Shown in pieces: positions 14,650 through 21,729 of a DNA stretch of 35,753 bases. The notes below the pieces were generated by a model. The model did not search any database. It was not told where the DNA came from and saw only the letters and a program-made list of their open reading frames with translations. Within the stretch, counting starts at the first letter, position 1. Every line of letters begins with the position of its first letter. The stretch spans positions 1 through 35,753 of the forward strand of contig CANQBW010000015.1 of assembly GCA_947589565.1 (NCBI GenBank). Direction: 5' to 3'. Position numbers and translations under genes: made by a program. The stretch is from an uncultured Clostridia bacterium. Lineage in GTDB: Bacteria > Bacillota > Clostridia > Christensenellales > Borkfalkiaceae.

Positions 14650-16139
14650 TTTGTCTTATAGACCTTCAGCCATTCGCCGAGACGCTCGAGAAAGTCCTTG
14701 TTCCCGTCCGTCTTCTTGAGCATTTCGAGGATCCCTTCGACGTTTTCCGTGATGCCGCGCTCGCGCAGCTTATACACGCCCGCAAGTTCCTCTTTGGAGA
14801 GAAGAAGTTCCTCCTTTCTCGTGCCCGAACGGCGCACATCCACCGCGGGGAAGATGCGCCGCTCCGCAAGATCGCGGGAGAGGAAGATGTCGGCGTTGCC
14901 CGTCCCCTTAAATTCCTCATAGATGACGTCGTCCATGCGGCTGCCCGTATCCACGAGTGCAGTTGCGAGAATGGTGATGCTCCCCCGCTCGAGGGTATTT
15001 CTCGCCGCGCCGAAGAATCTCTTGGGCTCCGCCAGCGCAGCCGCGTCCAGGCCGCCCGAGAGGGTCTTTCCCGTGCTCTCCGCAATATAGTTGTAAGCGC
15101 GGGTGAGCTTGGTGAGCGAATCGAGCAGAATGACAACGTCATCCCCCTGCTCCGCCATGCGCTTGGCATGGGCGATGGTCAGCTCCGCAGCCCGGACATG
15201 ATGGTCCGCTCCCTCGTCGAAGGTGGAATAGACGACCTCTGCCTTCGCAACGCTCGAACGGAAATCCGTGACTTCCTCGGGACGCTCGTCGATCAAAAGG
15301 ACGATCAGCTTGATCCCCGGTTCGTTCTGGGCGATCGAGCGGGCAATGTCCTTGAGCATGGTGGTCTTTCCGACCTTGGGCGGCGCGATGATGAGCGCGC
15401 GCTGTCCCTTTCCGATGGGCACAAACAAGTCGAGCAGACGCAGTGAAATGTTGTCCGAACGGCGGGAGAGCTCGATCTTTTCGTTGGGATAGCACGCCGT
15501 CAGAGAGTCGAAGAAGGCGCGTTCCTCGTATTCCCCGGGGGCATACCCATTGACGGAGAGAAGCTCCTCGATCGCCGCCGAATCGTTCTTGATGCTCGGC
15601 CGCGCCGTGCAGGCGACAAAGTCTCCCTCACGGAGACGGAAGTTGTGAATGAATTGCGCGGGGATAAAGACGTCTTCCCCGTTGGTCGGCTGGCAGTTCC
15701 GCGCACGCAGAAAACCGTATCCGTTCTGCATGATCTCGAGGATCCCCGAATAGACATGTTCCTTTTCGTTCCTCAGTTCCGCAAGGGGAGAAAAGAGCTT
15801 ATACCCCTTCGGCTTTTCCTCGGGTTCGGCGGAAGATGTCTGCTCCTCTTCCTCTTTCTCCTCTCCGCCCTCGGTGCCGTACTTCAGACGGATCTTATCG
15901 AGATTGGGGATCACCCGCGGATCGAGATAGGACTGCTTGACGGGCGCACCGCGTCCCGAGCTCGGAACGGGCTGCGTCCTCCCCATCAGAATGTCCACGA
16001 TCCCCGCGATGAGCTCCGGCTTATTGGCGGTCCTGATGGAGGGCGAAACTTCCTTTCTCCTCCCAAGCTGCCGAAGAGTCGTCAGCGTGAGCGACTCCAG
16101 ATATTTGTTGTATTGCTCTTCCAAAATTTCGTTTGACAT
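14646..16139 (-). CDS. rho: Transcription termination factor Rho
   Basis: Hexameric ATP-dependent RNA translocase that ends transcription. The 497-residue protein starts at 16139, where GGAGG lies four bases upstream. It has a Rho N-terminal helical domain ([16 protein letters not shown]), a charged acidic linker ([20 protein letters not shown], about 95-120), a cold-shock-like RNA-binding domain ([20 protein letters not shown]) and the RecA-type ATPase. The Walker A is PPKVGKTTM near residue 255, the Walker [17 protein letters not shown] near 340, and RFFGAARN follows. All key residues appear present. A promoter lies at 16195-16223, and the ROK kinase gene follows in the same transcript. Confidence 0.96.
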   Translation of the reverse strand: MSNEILEEQYNKYLESLTLTTLRQLGRRKEVSPSIRTANKPELIAGIVDILMGRTQPVPSSGRGAPVKQSYLDPRVIPNLDKIRLKYGTEGGEEKEEEEQTSSAEPEEKPKGYKLFSPLAELRNEKEHVYSGILEIMQNGYGFLRARNCQPTNGEDVFIPAQFIHNFRLREGDFVACTARPSIKNDSAAIEELLSVNGYAPGEYEERAFFDSLTACYPNEKIELSRRSDNISLRLLDLFVPIGKGQRALIIAPPKVGKTTMLKDIARSIAQNEPGIKLIVLLIDERPEEVTDFRSSVAKAEVVYSTFDEGADHHVRAAELTIAHAKRMAEQGDDVVILLDSLTKLTRAYNYIAESTGKTLSGGLDAAALAEPKRFFGAARNTLERGSITILATALVDTGSRMDDVIYEEFKGTGNADIFLSRDLAERRIFPAVDVRRSGTRKEELLLSKEELAGVYKLRERGITENVEGILEMLKKTDGNKDFLERLGEWLKVYKTK

Positions 16140-16194
16140 AGATCCTCCATCAACCTCTGAAAAAATAAAAATTGAAAAACGATTTAACAAGGAC

Positions 16195-16223
16195 ATTATA
16201 CCGAATTTTCCATGATTTGTAAA
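16195..16223 (-). promoter_or_regulatory. Promoter of rho
   Basis: On the minus strand TTTACA (16218-16223), a 17-base spacer and TATAAT (16195-16200), giving a leader of about 50 bases before the rho ATG. Confidence 0.85.
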
Positions 16224-16255
16224 GAATTTTTCTTTATTATTTTAAAAAATGTAAG

Positions 16256-16280
16256 TAGTATGTCTGACATAATACTATGC
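16256..16280 (-). repeat. Palindromic repeat, copy B
   Basis: TATGTC-T-GACATA core extended into ATACTATGC. It lies 36 bases after the stop codon of the YgjP-like gene and upstream of the rho promoter. Confidence 0.75.
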
Positions 16281-16315
16281 AAAAGCGGTTTTTTCTCGTT
16301 TATTGTCAAAAATTG

Positions 16316-16948
16316 TCATAAAAAAGACATCGCGGGGCTCTTTTTTAAATATTTTTGCTCTCTCTTCCAATCGGGAAACACCCGCCCCACGAGCTCCCAA
16401 AATTCCTTCGCATGGGAGAAATACACGGTGTGACACAGCTCGTGTACGGCGATATATTCGCAGGTTTTCGGCTCCAAAAACGCGACGCGGAAGCTGTAGG
16501 TGATCGCCCGCTTGCTGTTGCAGGACCCCCATCTCGTCCGCGCAGAGGATACCTTCACGCCCGCATAGTCGAATCCGTTCTCCCGTGCGATCCGTTCGGT
16601 GAGAGCGCTCATCTTCTCGCGCACGATCTTTTTGAGGAGCCTTGTAAGAGCTTCCTCTCTCCCCTCTTTGGGAAGCAGCACGGAGTCTCCCAAAAAGCCG
16701 GACCTTCCCTCGCGGATCGAAAAATCCCTTCCGAAGACGCGAAGGATCGCCCCGTCCTTCAGGTCGAGTTTTTCCGTCCGAGACAGCTGTCTCTCGATCC
16801 AATCGCTGTGCCGCTCCACAAACGCCATGATGTCCGCGTCCTTCATCCGCATGGGAGCGCGCACGAGGACGATTTCCCCCTTCAGGGAGAGGGAGACCGT
16901 CTTTCTCTCGCTTCGGATGATTTGAATTTTTTGATTGACCTGCGGCAT
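16316..16948 (-). CDS. YgjP/SprT-like zinc metalloprotein (DUF45, M48-type)
   Basis: A 210-residue cytoplasmic protein of the YgjP family, probable zinc metallopeptidase of unknown substrate. The family signatures are RTRWGSCNSKRAITYSFR and the zinc site HELCHTVYFSHAKEFW (HExxH with the third His six residues on). The N-terminal half is a beta-rich domain seen in all members. The ATG has no ribosome site at normal distance (GGAG lies 16 bases away); it lies within the spacer of the aroA promoter, only 21 bases from the aroA start. An AT-rich TATAGC box seven bases upstream on this strand could give a nearly leaderless message, but no -35 is evident. Confidence 0.85.
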   Translation of the reverse strand: MPQVNQKIQIIRSERKTVSLSLKGEIVLVRAPMRMKDADIMAFVERHSDWIERQLSRTEKLDLKDGAILRVFGRDFSIREGRSGFLGDSVLLPKEGREEALTRLLKKIVREKMSALTERIARENGFDYAGVKVSSARTRWGSCNSKRAITYSFRVAFLEPKTCEYIAVHELCHTVYFSHAKEFWELVGRVFPDWKREQKYLKKSPAMSFL

Positions 16949-16963
16949 GAAATTTGCTATAAT
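16935..16963 (+). promoter_or_regulatory. aroA promoter, transcript start on the ATG
   Basis: TTGACC (16935-16940), a 17-base spacer and TATAAT (16958-16963) with an upstream TGC. Six bases separate the -10 from the aroA ATG at 16970, so a start seven bases after the hexamer would be the A of ATG. Confidence 0.75.
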
Positions 16964-16969
16964 TTCTCC

Positions 16970-18232
16970 ATGAGTTTTTTCTTAGACGAAAATCCGCCCC
17001 GCTTTGAGGTCCCCTCCTCCAAGAGCATTCTTTTAAGAACATTGCTGCTTGCTGCGCTCTCCGAGGAAGAGGTGGAAATTATTTTAAACGGCGCTTTCTG
17101 CGAGGATACCCGCGCCATGATAAGCTGTCTGAAAACGTTAGGGGTCAAAATCGATGAGAGAGGCTCCGCCCTTCTCGTTCACGGCTGCGGGGGAACCTTT
17201 CCCGATCGAAACGTGAGGCTCGAAGTCAAAGAGTCCGCCGCGACTGCAAGATTTCTATCCGCCGCCCTCGCCCTTTGCGGGGGAGACGCCCTTTTTTCCG
17301 CCTCGGGAACGCTCGTAAAGAGGCCCATGGACTTCGGAATTTTGGAAAGAGCGGGCGCGACGATCACGCGGGAGACGGAAAATCCCTTTCCCTTCCGCAT
17401 CTCTTCCGGGCGGACAAAAGAGAGAAATTTTGCCGTCGATACAACGGTCAGCACGCAATTTGCAAGCGCGATCTTGCTGTGCGCTGCAAATTTGGGCTCC
17501 CCCTTCACCGTCCGTCTCACGGGGAATTTTGGAAAAAGCGGCTATCTTCAAATGACGCTCTCTCTCATGAGAGCATTCGGGATTTGCTTTTCCGAAGAAG
17601 AAAATCTCATCGAAATCACGTCCAAGGGAAGGGCGCCAACGAAGATTTCCTCGGAGGCGGACCTGTCCGCCGCAAGCTATTTTTGTTCGCTCGCGCTCTT
17701 AAAGGCTAAAAAAATCTTTTTGAAAGACGTAAAACGTTCGGCTCTGCAGCCCGACGACGCATTCCTCACGCTTTTGGAAGAGCGTGGGCTCATTTTGCGG
17801 GAATATGAGAACGGACTCCTTGCAGAGGGAACAAAATCCGGGTTTCAGGGCTTCGACTGTGATTTTTCGGGCTTTTCGGACCAGGCGATCACCGCCGCCG
17901 TCCTCGCGCCCTTTGCAGATACGCCCTCCTTCTTAAGGGGACTTCATCATCTCCGCCTTCAGGAGAGCGACAGGATCCAAGCGATCTGCGAAAATCTGCG
18001 CCGCCTCGGCGCTGCTTACCGTGAGGAAGAATGGGGACTTAAAATTTTCCCCTCTTCCGTCCGCCCTGCGACCATCGAACCCTACGGCGATCATCGCATC
18101 GCGATGGCGTTCGCGCTCGCGGGAGCGAGGACGCACGTCACGATCAAAGACCCCGGCTGCTGCAGAAAGACCTTTGAAAATTACTTCGAGCAAGTGATCC
18201 GCTCAGAGCTTCTCGACATAGGATTTGATTAG
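16970..18232 (+). CDS. aroA: 3-phosphoshikimate 1-carboxyvinyltransferase (EPSP synthase)
   Basis: Sixth step of the shikimate pathway, joining shikimate-3-phosphate and phosphoenolpyruvate. The 420-residue protein shows PSSKSILLR (Lys18, substrate binding), the VKESAATARFL segment at the place of the usual GNAGTxxR, KRPMDFGILERAGA, LQESDRIQAICENLRRLGA near 329, and YGDHRIAMAFALAG near 371. It is a divergent member: the normally invariant glycine loop reads KESAAT. The start at 16970 fits the family N-terminus, has no ribosome site and coincides with the predicted transcript start. The long open frame upstream to 16355 is antisense to the YgjP-like gene and not part of the protein. The 3' end overlaps the convergent regulator gene by 30 bases. 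Confidence 0.92.
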   Translation: MSFFLDENPPRFEVPSSKSILLRTLLLAALSEEEVEIILNGAFCEDTRAMISCLKTLGVKIDERGSALLVHGCGGTFPDRNVRLEVKESAATARFLSAALALCGGDALFSASGTLVKRPMDFGILERAGATITRETENPFPFRISSGRTKERNFAVDTTVSTQFASAILLCAANLGSPFTVRLTGNFGKSGYLQMTLSLMRAFGICFSEEENLIEITSKGRAPTKISSEADLSAASYFCSLALLKAKKIFLKDVKRSALQPDDAFLTLLEERGLILREYENGLLAEGTKSGFQGFDCDFSGFSDQAITAAVLAPFADTPSFLRGLHHLRLQESDRIQAICENLRRLGAAYREEEWGLKIFPSSVRPATIEPYGDHRIAMAFALAGARTHVTIKDPGCCRKTFENYFEQVIRSELLDIGFD

Positions 18233-18568
18233 ATCGAACATGTCCTCCGAAATGACGTGCTCGATCCTGCAGGCGTTGGACTCGGCGAGTTCCCGATCCG
18301 CGCCCACGTCCATGAGGAGCGCCGTGATGACGCGATGCCGCTCGTAGATGCCCGTCGCCTTGCTCAACCCCTCGGAGGTGAGCGTCAACTCTCCCGCGCC
18401 GTCTATGGCGAGCAAGCCCTTCTTCGTCAAGAGCCCCATCGCACGGGAGACGCTCGATTTGGCATAACCGAGCTCCTCGGCGACGTCGATGGAACGGACA
18501 AAGCCGCGCTTTTGCTTTAAGAGCAAAATTGTCTCAAGATACATCTCTTCCGACTCATGTGTTTTCAT
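18203..18568 (-). CDS. DtxR/MntR family metal-dependent transcriptional regulator
   Basis: A 121-residue repressor of metal uptake genes, or of its own regulon, with a winged helix (SIDVAEELGYAKSSVSRAMG, residues about 25-45; wing GAGELTLTSEG) and the metal-binding dimerisation helices. EMYLETI, ERHR and NACRIEHVIS contain the Met, Cys, Glu and His ligand positions of DtxR-type sites, closer to iron-type DtxR than to Bacillus MntR. There is no C-terminal SH3-like domain. GGAG precedes the ATG at 10 bases, behind a good promoter. No transporter lies next to it. The last 30 bases overlap the end of aroA on the other strand. Confidence 0.9.
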   Translation of the reverse strand: MKTHESEEMYLETILLLKQKRGFVRSIDVAEELGYAKSSVSRAMGLLTKKGLLAIDGAGELTLTSEGLSKATGIYERHRVITALLMDVGADRELAESNACRIEHVISEDMFDLIKSYVEKL

Positions 18569-18595
18569 CCGCTTTTTTCTCCGATTTTCTCTTAG

Positions 18596-18624
18596 ATTAT
18601 ACTATTTTTTCCATATTTTGTAAA
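18596..18624 (-). promoter_or_regulatory. Promoter of the DtxR-family gene
   Basis: On the minus strand TTTACA (18619-18624), a 17-base spacer and TATAAT (18596-18601). Confidence 0.8.
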
Positions 18625-18727
18625 GCATGTGGAGGAAAATTTTACGTTAATTTCAAATTTTCTAAAAATGGTGAAGGTTTTGTGATAGAATCCACAAAAA
18701 TTTTTCGCACTTTTCACACATTTTTCG

Positions 18728-18756
18728 TTGCATAATCGCATATTTTGCGGTATAAT
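18728..18756 (+). promoter_or_regulatory. Promoter of the XRE gene, transcript start on the ATG
   Basis: TTGCAT (18728-18733), a 17-base spacer and TATAAT (18751-18756). Exactly six bases (GGGCAT) lie between the -10 and the ATG at 18763, so initiation at the usual distance begins with the A of ATG. Confidence 0.8.
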
Positions 18757-18762
18757 GGGCAT

Positions 18763-18966
18763 ATGAAAATTTTTGCGGAACGTCTCATGGAGATGAGGAA
18801 AGAAAGAGGACTGTCCCAGGCGACAGTGGCAAGAGACTTAGGCGTCAGCCTTGGTATCGTATGTTATTGGGAAACCAATAAGAGTGACCCTACGGCGACC
18901 AACATCGCGAAAGTTGCGCGCTATTTCAATGTATCCGCCGACTACTTGTTGGGGCTTTCGGAGTAA
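18763..18966 (+). CDS. Small XRE-family (HTH_3) transcriptional regulator
   Basis: A 67-residue DNA-binding protein consisting only of a Cro/CI helix-turn-helix: RLMEMRKERGLSQATVARDL, then GVSLGIVCYWETNKSDPTAT with recognition helix, and the usual VARYFNVSADYLLGLSE end. The start at 18763 is supported by family length; an in-frame ATG at 18745 lies inside the promoter. There is no ribosome binding site and the message is predicted to be leaderless. It stands alone between the DtxR-family gene and the convergent M50-like gene. Target unknown; such short members often control themselves or nearby phage-like genes. Confidence 0.9.
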   Translation: MKIFAERLMEMRKERGLSQATVARDLGVSLGIVCYWETNKSDPTATNIAKVARYFNVSADYLLGLSE

Positions 18967-19038
18967 AAAAGAATTTGATTTTTCAACGGAAGTTTTTTCC
19001 GGCTGATTTTATCCCGCAATTCAACACGGGCGTCTTTT

Positions 19039-19926
19039 TCAGTCTGCATTTTTTGTCTTTACATTGAATCTTTGTTTGAGCTCTCTCACCCCATAGAGAG
19101 GCTCTTTTTTTGCCCCCTGCTCCCCCTTCCCCTCGAGAAGCGCTTGAAATTCGTCAAGTTCCGCCCTCTGCCGCGGCGTAAAATACTCTTCCAAGGAGTT
19201 TAATCTTTGCAAAGTTTCCTCCCAAGCGGGGTCTTCCGTGTACAATTCGTACTGCAGCCGCAAAAAGAGCAGCGCGGCGAAGGCGGGAAGGTCCTCTCGC
19301 ACGACGGGAACATCATAGAGAAGCTCCCGCGGGATCTTTTCAAAACTCTCCCGATACAGAATCCCCTGCGCCTCGAGCACGCGGAGAGAGATCTCCTCCT
19401 CGGGGGATTTTTTTAATGTTCCGAGAAGGACCATGCCGTCCGTCTTTCCCGCGGAGAGCTCCGCGGGGAGCAGTGCACGCAGCCCTTCATAGACCAAAAA
19501 GGGCGCACAGAGTCCCAAAAAGAGCAGCGCGGGATGATAGGGAAGACAGAAATAGAGGGCAAAGAATGCGCCGCCGATTAATAGATTAAACACCGCGCCG
19601 CCGAGCGCGAATGCAAGAAATTTCCCCCGCACATGTCTTCCGCACATGGGGAACATCTCGGTCGCACTGCGCGAGAAGGGTCGGAAATGAAAGCCCGCAA
19701 GCTTCATGCCTGCAAAAATCCCGAAGAGCAGATGCCCTATTTCATGCAGCAGCGCGGGCAGATTGAAAATCAGGGCAAGCAAAAAGCAGGAGAGCGCAAA
19801 ATATTCCGCGGCTTGGGGCGGCTTGGGAGCCCTATTCAGGAACAGTTCCGCCGCCGCCGTGATCGCTGCAGCATATAACAAAAGATCGCAGAGATAGTAG
19901 ATCCAACGCTTCTTTGACCCGCTCAT
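19039..19926 (-). CDS. M50-like (site-2 protease type) membrane protein
   Basis: A 295-residue membrane protein with a zinc-protease motif inside a helix, LLHEIGHLLFGIFAG (about residues 59-73), and a later GKTDGMVLLG resembling the NPxxDG/LDG ligand region of M50 intramembrane proteases. Four to five hydrophobic segments precede a hydrophilic C-terminal half rich in Leu, Glu and Arg. The start at 19926 overlaps the ppx/gppA stop codon (ATGA), with GAGGGGG six bases upstream. Its place at the end of the yabP-yabQ-divIC-ppx operon allows a role in sporulation or envelope regulation, but this is inference. It is not a clear SpoIVFB orthologue. Confidence 0.75.
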   Translation of the reverse strand: MSGSKKRWIYYLCDLLLYAAAITAAAELFLNRAPKPPQAAEYFALSCFLLALIFNLPALLHEIGHLLFGIFAGMKLAGFHFRPFSRSATEMFPMCGRHVRGKFLAFALGGAVFNLLIGGAFFALYFCLPYHPALLFLGLCAPFLVYEGLRALLPAELSAGKTDGMVLLGTLKKSPEEEISLRVLEAQGILYRESFEKIPRELLYDVPVVREDLPAFAALLFLRLQYELYTEDPAWEETLQRLNSLEEYFTPRQRAELDEFQALLEGKGEQGAKKEPLYGVRELKQRFNVKTKNAD

Positions 19927-20777
19927 GACAGCCCCCTCTCGCACAGATATCCCTCGAGATTGTCGCGGTCGGAGAAAGCGACCTCGCTCAAGGAGAGCTT
20001 TTTCATGATTTTATCAAGCAAAAATCCGCCGCAGGCGATGGTGTCCGCACGGCGGACGTCCATTCCGGGGAGTTTCTTCCGCTCTTCGACGGAGAGAGAG
20101 AAGAGTTTTTCGACGAGCTTCTCCGTCTCTTTCAAGGACAGGGGAAAATCCCGAATGCGTTCGGCGTCGTACCTTTCAAGTTTCAAAAGGAGAGAGGCGA
20201 GCGTCGAAGCGGTGCCGCCGATCGCGTATACCTTCCCCGGGACGGAAATTTCCTTCGGGAAGACGACATTTTTTTCGATATAAGAATCGAGCGCAGACCT
20301 ATTTTCTCCGCAGATCCGGGAGAGGGTCAGTGCGCCGAGCGGAAAACTCTTTGAAAAGAGAATTTTCCCCTCTCTTTGAAAGGCGACCTCGGTGCTTGCG
20401 CCGCCGATGTCGATGACGCCGCCGTCATTCCTTCCGAGTGCGCCCAAGAGTCCCAACTGCGCCTCTCTCTCCCCGGAGACGACGTCGACGGAAAGTCCCG
20501 TCAGCTCCTTGACCCTTTTTATAAACTCCGCGCCGTTCGAGGAGGCGCGGACCGCCGCCGTCGCAAAGGCATAGACATCTGCTCCCCGCTCTTTCCCTTC
20601 ACGGAAAAAGTCGGAGACTGCCTGCGCCGTGCGCTCGATCGCCTCGCGCTGCAAAAGACCCGTCTTCAACAGATTTTCGCCGAGACGGGTCGTAGTCACC
20701 CTCTTTTCTAAAATTTTTCCGTCCGCCCAGAGCATAAGGCGAACGGAATTTGAGCCGATGTCGATGATCGCGACCAT
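19923..20777 (-). CDS. Ppx/GppA family phosphatase
   Basis: A 284-residue single-domain ASKHA-fold enzyme that would hydrolyse polyphosphate or (p)ppGpp. The start MVAIIDIGSNSVRLMLW contains the phosphate-1 loop. DVVSGEREAQLGLLGAL and GGVIDIGGASTEVAFQ are the conserved catalytic and phosphate-2 regions. YAIGGTASTLASLLL follows. It lacks the C-terminal HD-like domain of long Ppx proteins. GGAGA lies just before the ATG and overlaps the divIC stop codon by position, a tight coupling. In-frame sequence upstream to 20933 is antisense to nothing and has no start signal, so it is excluded. The exact substrate cannot be told. Confidence 0.9.
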   Translation of the reverse strand: MVAIIDIGSNSVRLMLWADGKILEKRVTTTRLGENLLKTGLLQREAIERTAQAVSDFFREGKERGADVYAFATAAVRASSNGAEFIKRVKELTGLSVDVVSGEREAQLGLLGALGRNDGGVIDIGGASTEVAFQREGKILFSKSFPLGALTLSRICGENRSALDSYIEKNVVFPKEISVPGKVYAIGGTASTLASLLLKLERYDAERIRDFPLSLKETEKLVEKLFSLSVEERKKLPGMDVRRADTIACGGFLLDKIMKKLSLSEVAFSDRDNLEGYLCERGLS

Positions 20778-20778
20778 G

Positions 20779-21042
20779 TTATCTCCAACCGTATTTTCGC
20801 GCGGTGAGGTAGAGCCCGTTCCCGCTCTTGTACCAATCCAAATTGTCCTCTCCCTCTTCGATGAGACGACGATACTCCTCGGTTTGTTCGATGAGTTCCC
20901 TCTCCCTCGCCTTCTCCACGCCGATGTGGACAAACTGCACGATGAGAATGGACAATAAGAACAATATGAGAAGGACCGCGGCGACCGTTGCGCCTACCGC
21001 GATGCGTTTTTTCTTTTCTTCAGAGAAACCCGTTTCCGACAT
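20779..21042 (-). CDS. divIC: FtsB/DivIC-like cell division protein
   Basis: An 87-residue bitopic membrane protein: a short charged N-terminus, one helix (VGATVAAVLLILFLLSILIV, about 16-35), then a Glu/Arg-rich coiled coil (EKARERELIEQTEEYRRLIE) and the short tail with NLDWYKSGNGLYLTARKYGW typical of septum formation initiators. It would act with FtsL and FtsQ-type proteins at the division site. It overlaps yabQ by 49 bases and is followed after one base by ppx/gppA. The place next to yabP-yabQ is the classical Firmicute arrangement. Confidence 0.85.
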   Translation of the reverse strand: MSETGFSEEKKKRIAVGATVAAVLLILFLLSILIVQFVHIGVEKARERELIEQTEEYRRLIEEGEDNLDWYKSGNGLYLTARKYGWR

Positions 21043-21374
21043 TTGATCGACTTTCCTCGTTTTTGTAGAATCCTTACAAGAGCATTATAACCTTTTGCCG
21101 CAAAAAAAGCAAGTGTTTTATGCAAACTTTCCAGCCAAAGAAAAAATCCGAAGGCAAGTCCAAGACAAAAATAAAACCTGATGGGCGGAAGCTCCAACCA
21201 TACGGATACCCCAACATATGCGCCCGCAAAGACAATGCAAAACAAGATATCGCTTATGATCTGCACGGCGCGGTGTTTGCGGAAGGGATAGCTCAAAAGG
21301 AAAAAGACCTCATAGAGAAGTCCCCCGAAGAAGCCGAGCGCAATGCAGACGAGAAAGATCCTAAACTGCGGCAT
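20994..21374 (-). CDS. yabQ: Spore cortex biosynthesis protein YabQ
   Basis: A 126-residue membrane protein with three to four helices (IFLVCIALGFFGGLLYEVFF; IISDILFCIVFAGAYVGVSV; FYFCLGLAFGFFLWLESL) and a basic tail. The pattern matches YabQ, needed for cortex formation in Bacillus spores. The ATG at 21374 overlaps the yabP stop in TGATG; a GTG one codon earlier is an alternative. Order yabP-yabQ-divIC supports the call. Confidence 0.85.
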   Translation of the reverse strand: MPQFRIFLVCIALGFFGGLLYEVFFLLSYPFRKHRAVQIISDILFCIVFAGAYVGVSVWLELPPIRFYFCLGLAFGFFLWLESLHKTLAFFAAKGYNALVRILQKRGKSIKCRKRVSLKKRKNASR

Positions 21375-21625
21375 CACTTCAGAAGGGCGCCGAGCTTGCC
21401 CTTCCCCGAGCCGTACTTCACGAGCCGCACCTCTCCGCTCGCGGAAAAACTCCCGCTCCCCTGCGAAAAGGCAAGAATTTTGAGGTTGCTCCCCTCGATG
21501 GTCACGCGCTGCCCTGCAACGGTAAGAAGCAGCCGCTCTTCCGAAAATGCGTCGACGCTCTCAACGCCGCTCAAAGTGATCTTCTTTCTCTGTTCGATCG
21601 TAAGGATACTGTTTGCCGTCTCCAT
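21374..21625 (-). CDS. yabP: Sporulation protein YabP
   Basis: An 83-residue soluble protein with the YabP pattern: RKKITLSGVESVDAFSEERL, then LTVAGQRVTIEGSNLKILAF and GEVRLVKYG. YabP is a spore-specific protein found beside YabQ and expressed in the mother cell in Bacillus. The ATG has only a weak AAGGGT before it, and a mother-cell sigma promoter could not be recognised with confidence. Its presence is the best sign that the organism forms spores or descends from a spore former. Confidence 0.88.
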   Translation of the reverse strand: METANSILTIEQRKKITLSGVESVDAFSEERLLLTVAGQRVTIEGSNLKILAFSQGSGSFSASGEVRLVKYGSGKGKLGALLK

Positions 21626-21668
21626 ACCCTTACCCTATGCACGTTTTTTCCGAAATATGACAAGTTTT

Positions 21669-21729
21669 TGAGTACTATGTCTGACATAGAATTGGTTTTT
21701 TCGGTATTATGTCAGACATAATACTATGC
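21669..21729 (-). repeat. Palindromic repeat, paired copies C1 and C2, directly after typA
   Basis: Two copies of the TATGTC-N-GACATA element (21675-21688 and 21708-21721, the centres differing by T or A) are separated by about 19 bases containing TTTTTT. C2 continues into ATACTATGC, which ends one base before the typA stop codon. C1 has the opposite-side arm AGTAC. Confidence 0.75.

Noticed and set aside
16355..16969. 205-residue N-terminal extension of aroA
   Set aside because: It is antisense to the YgjP-like gene; AroA family proteins begin near MSFFLDENPP and the promoter lies just before it.
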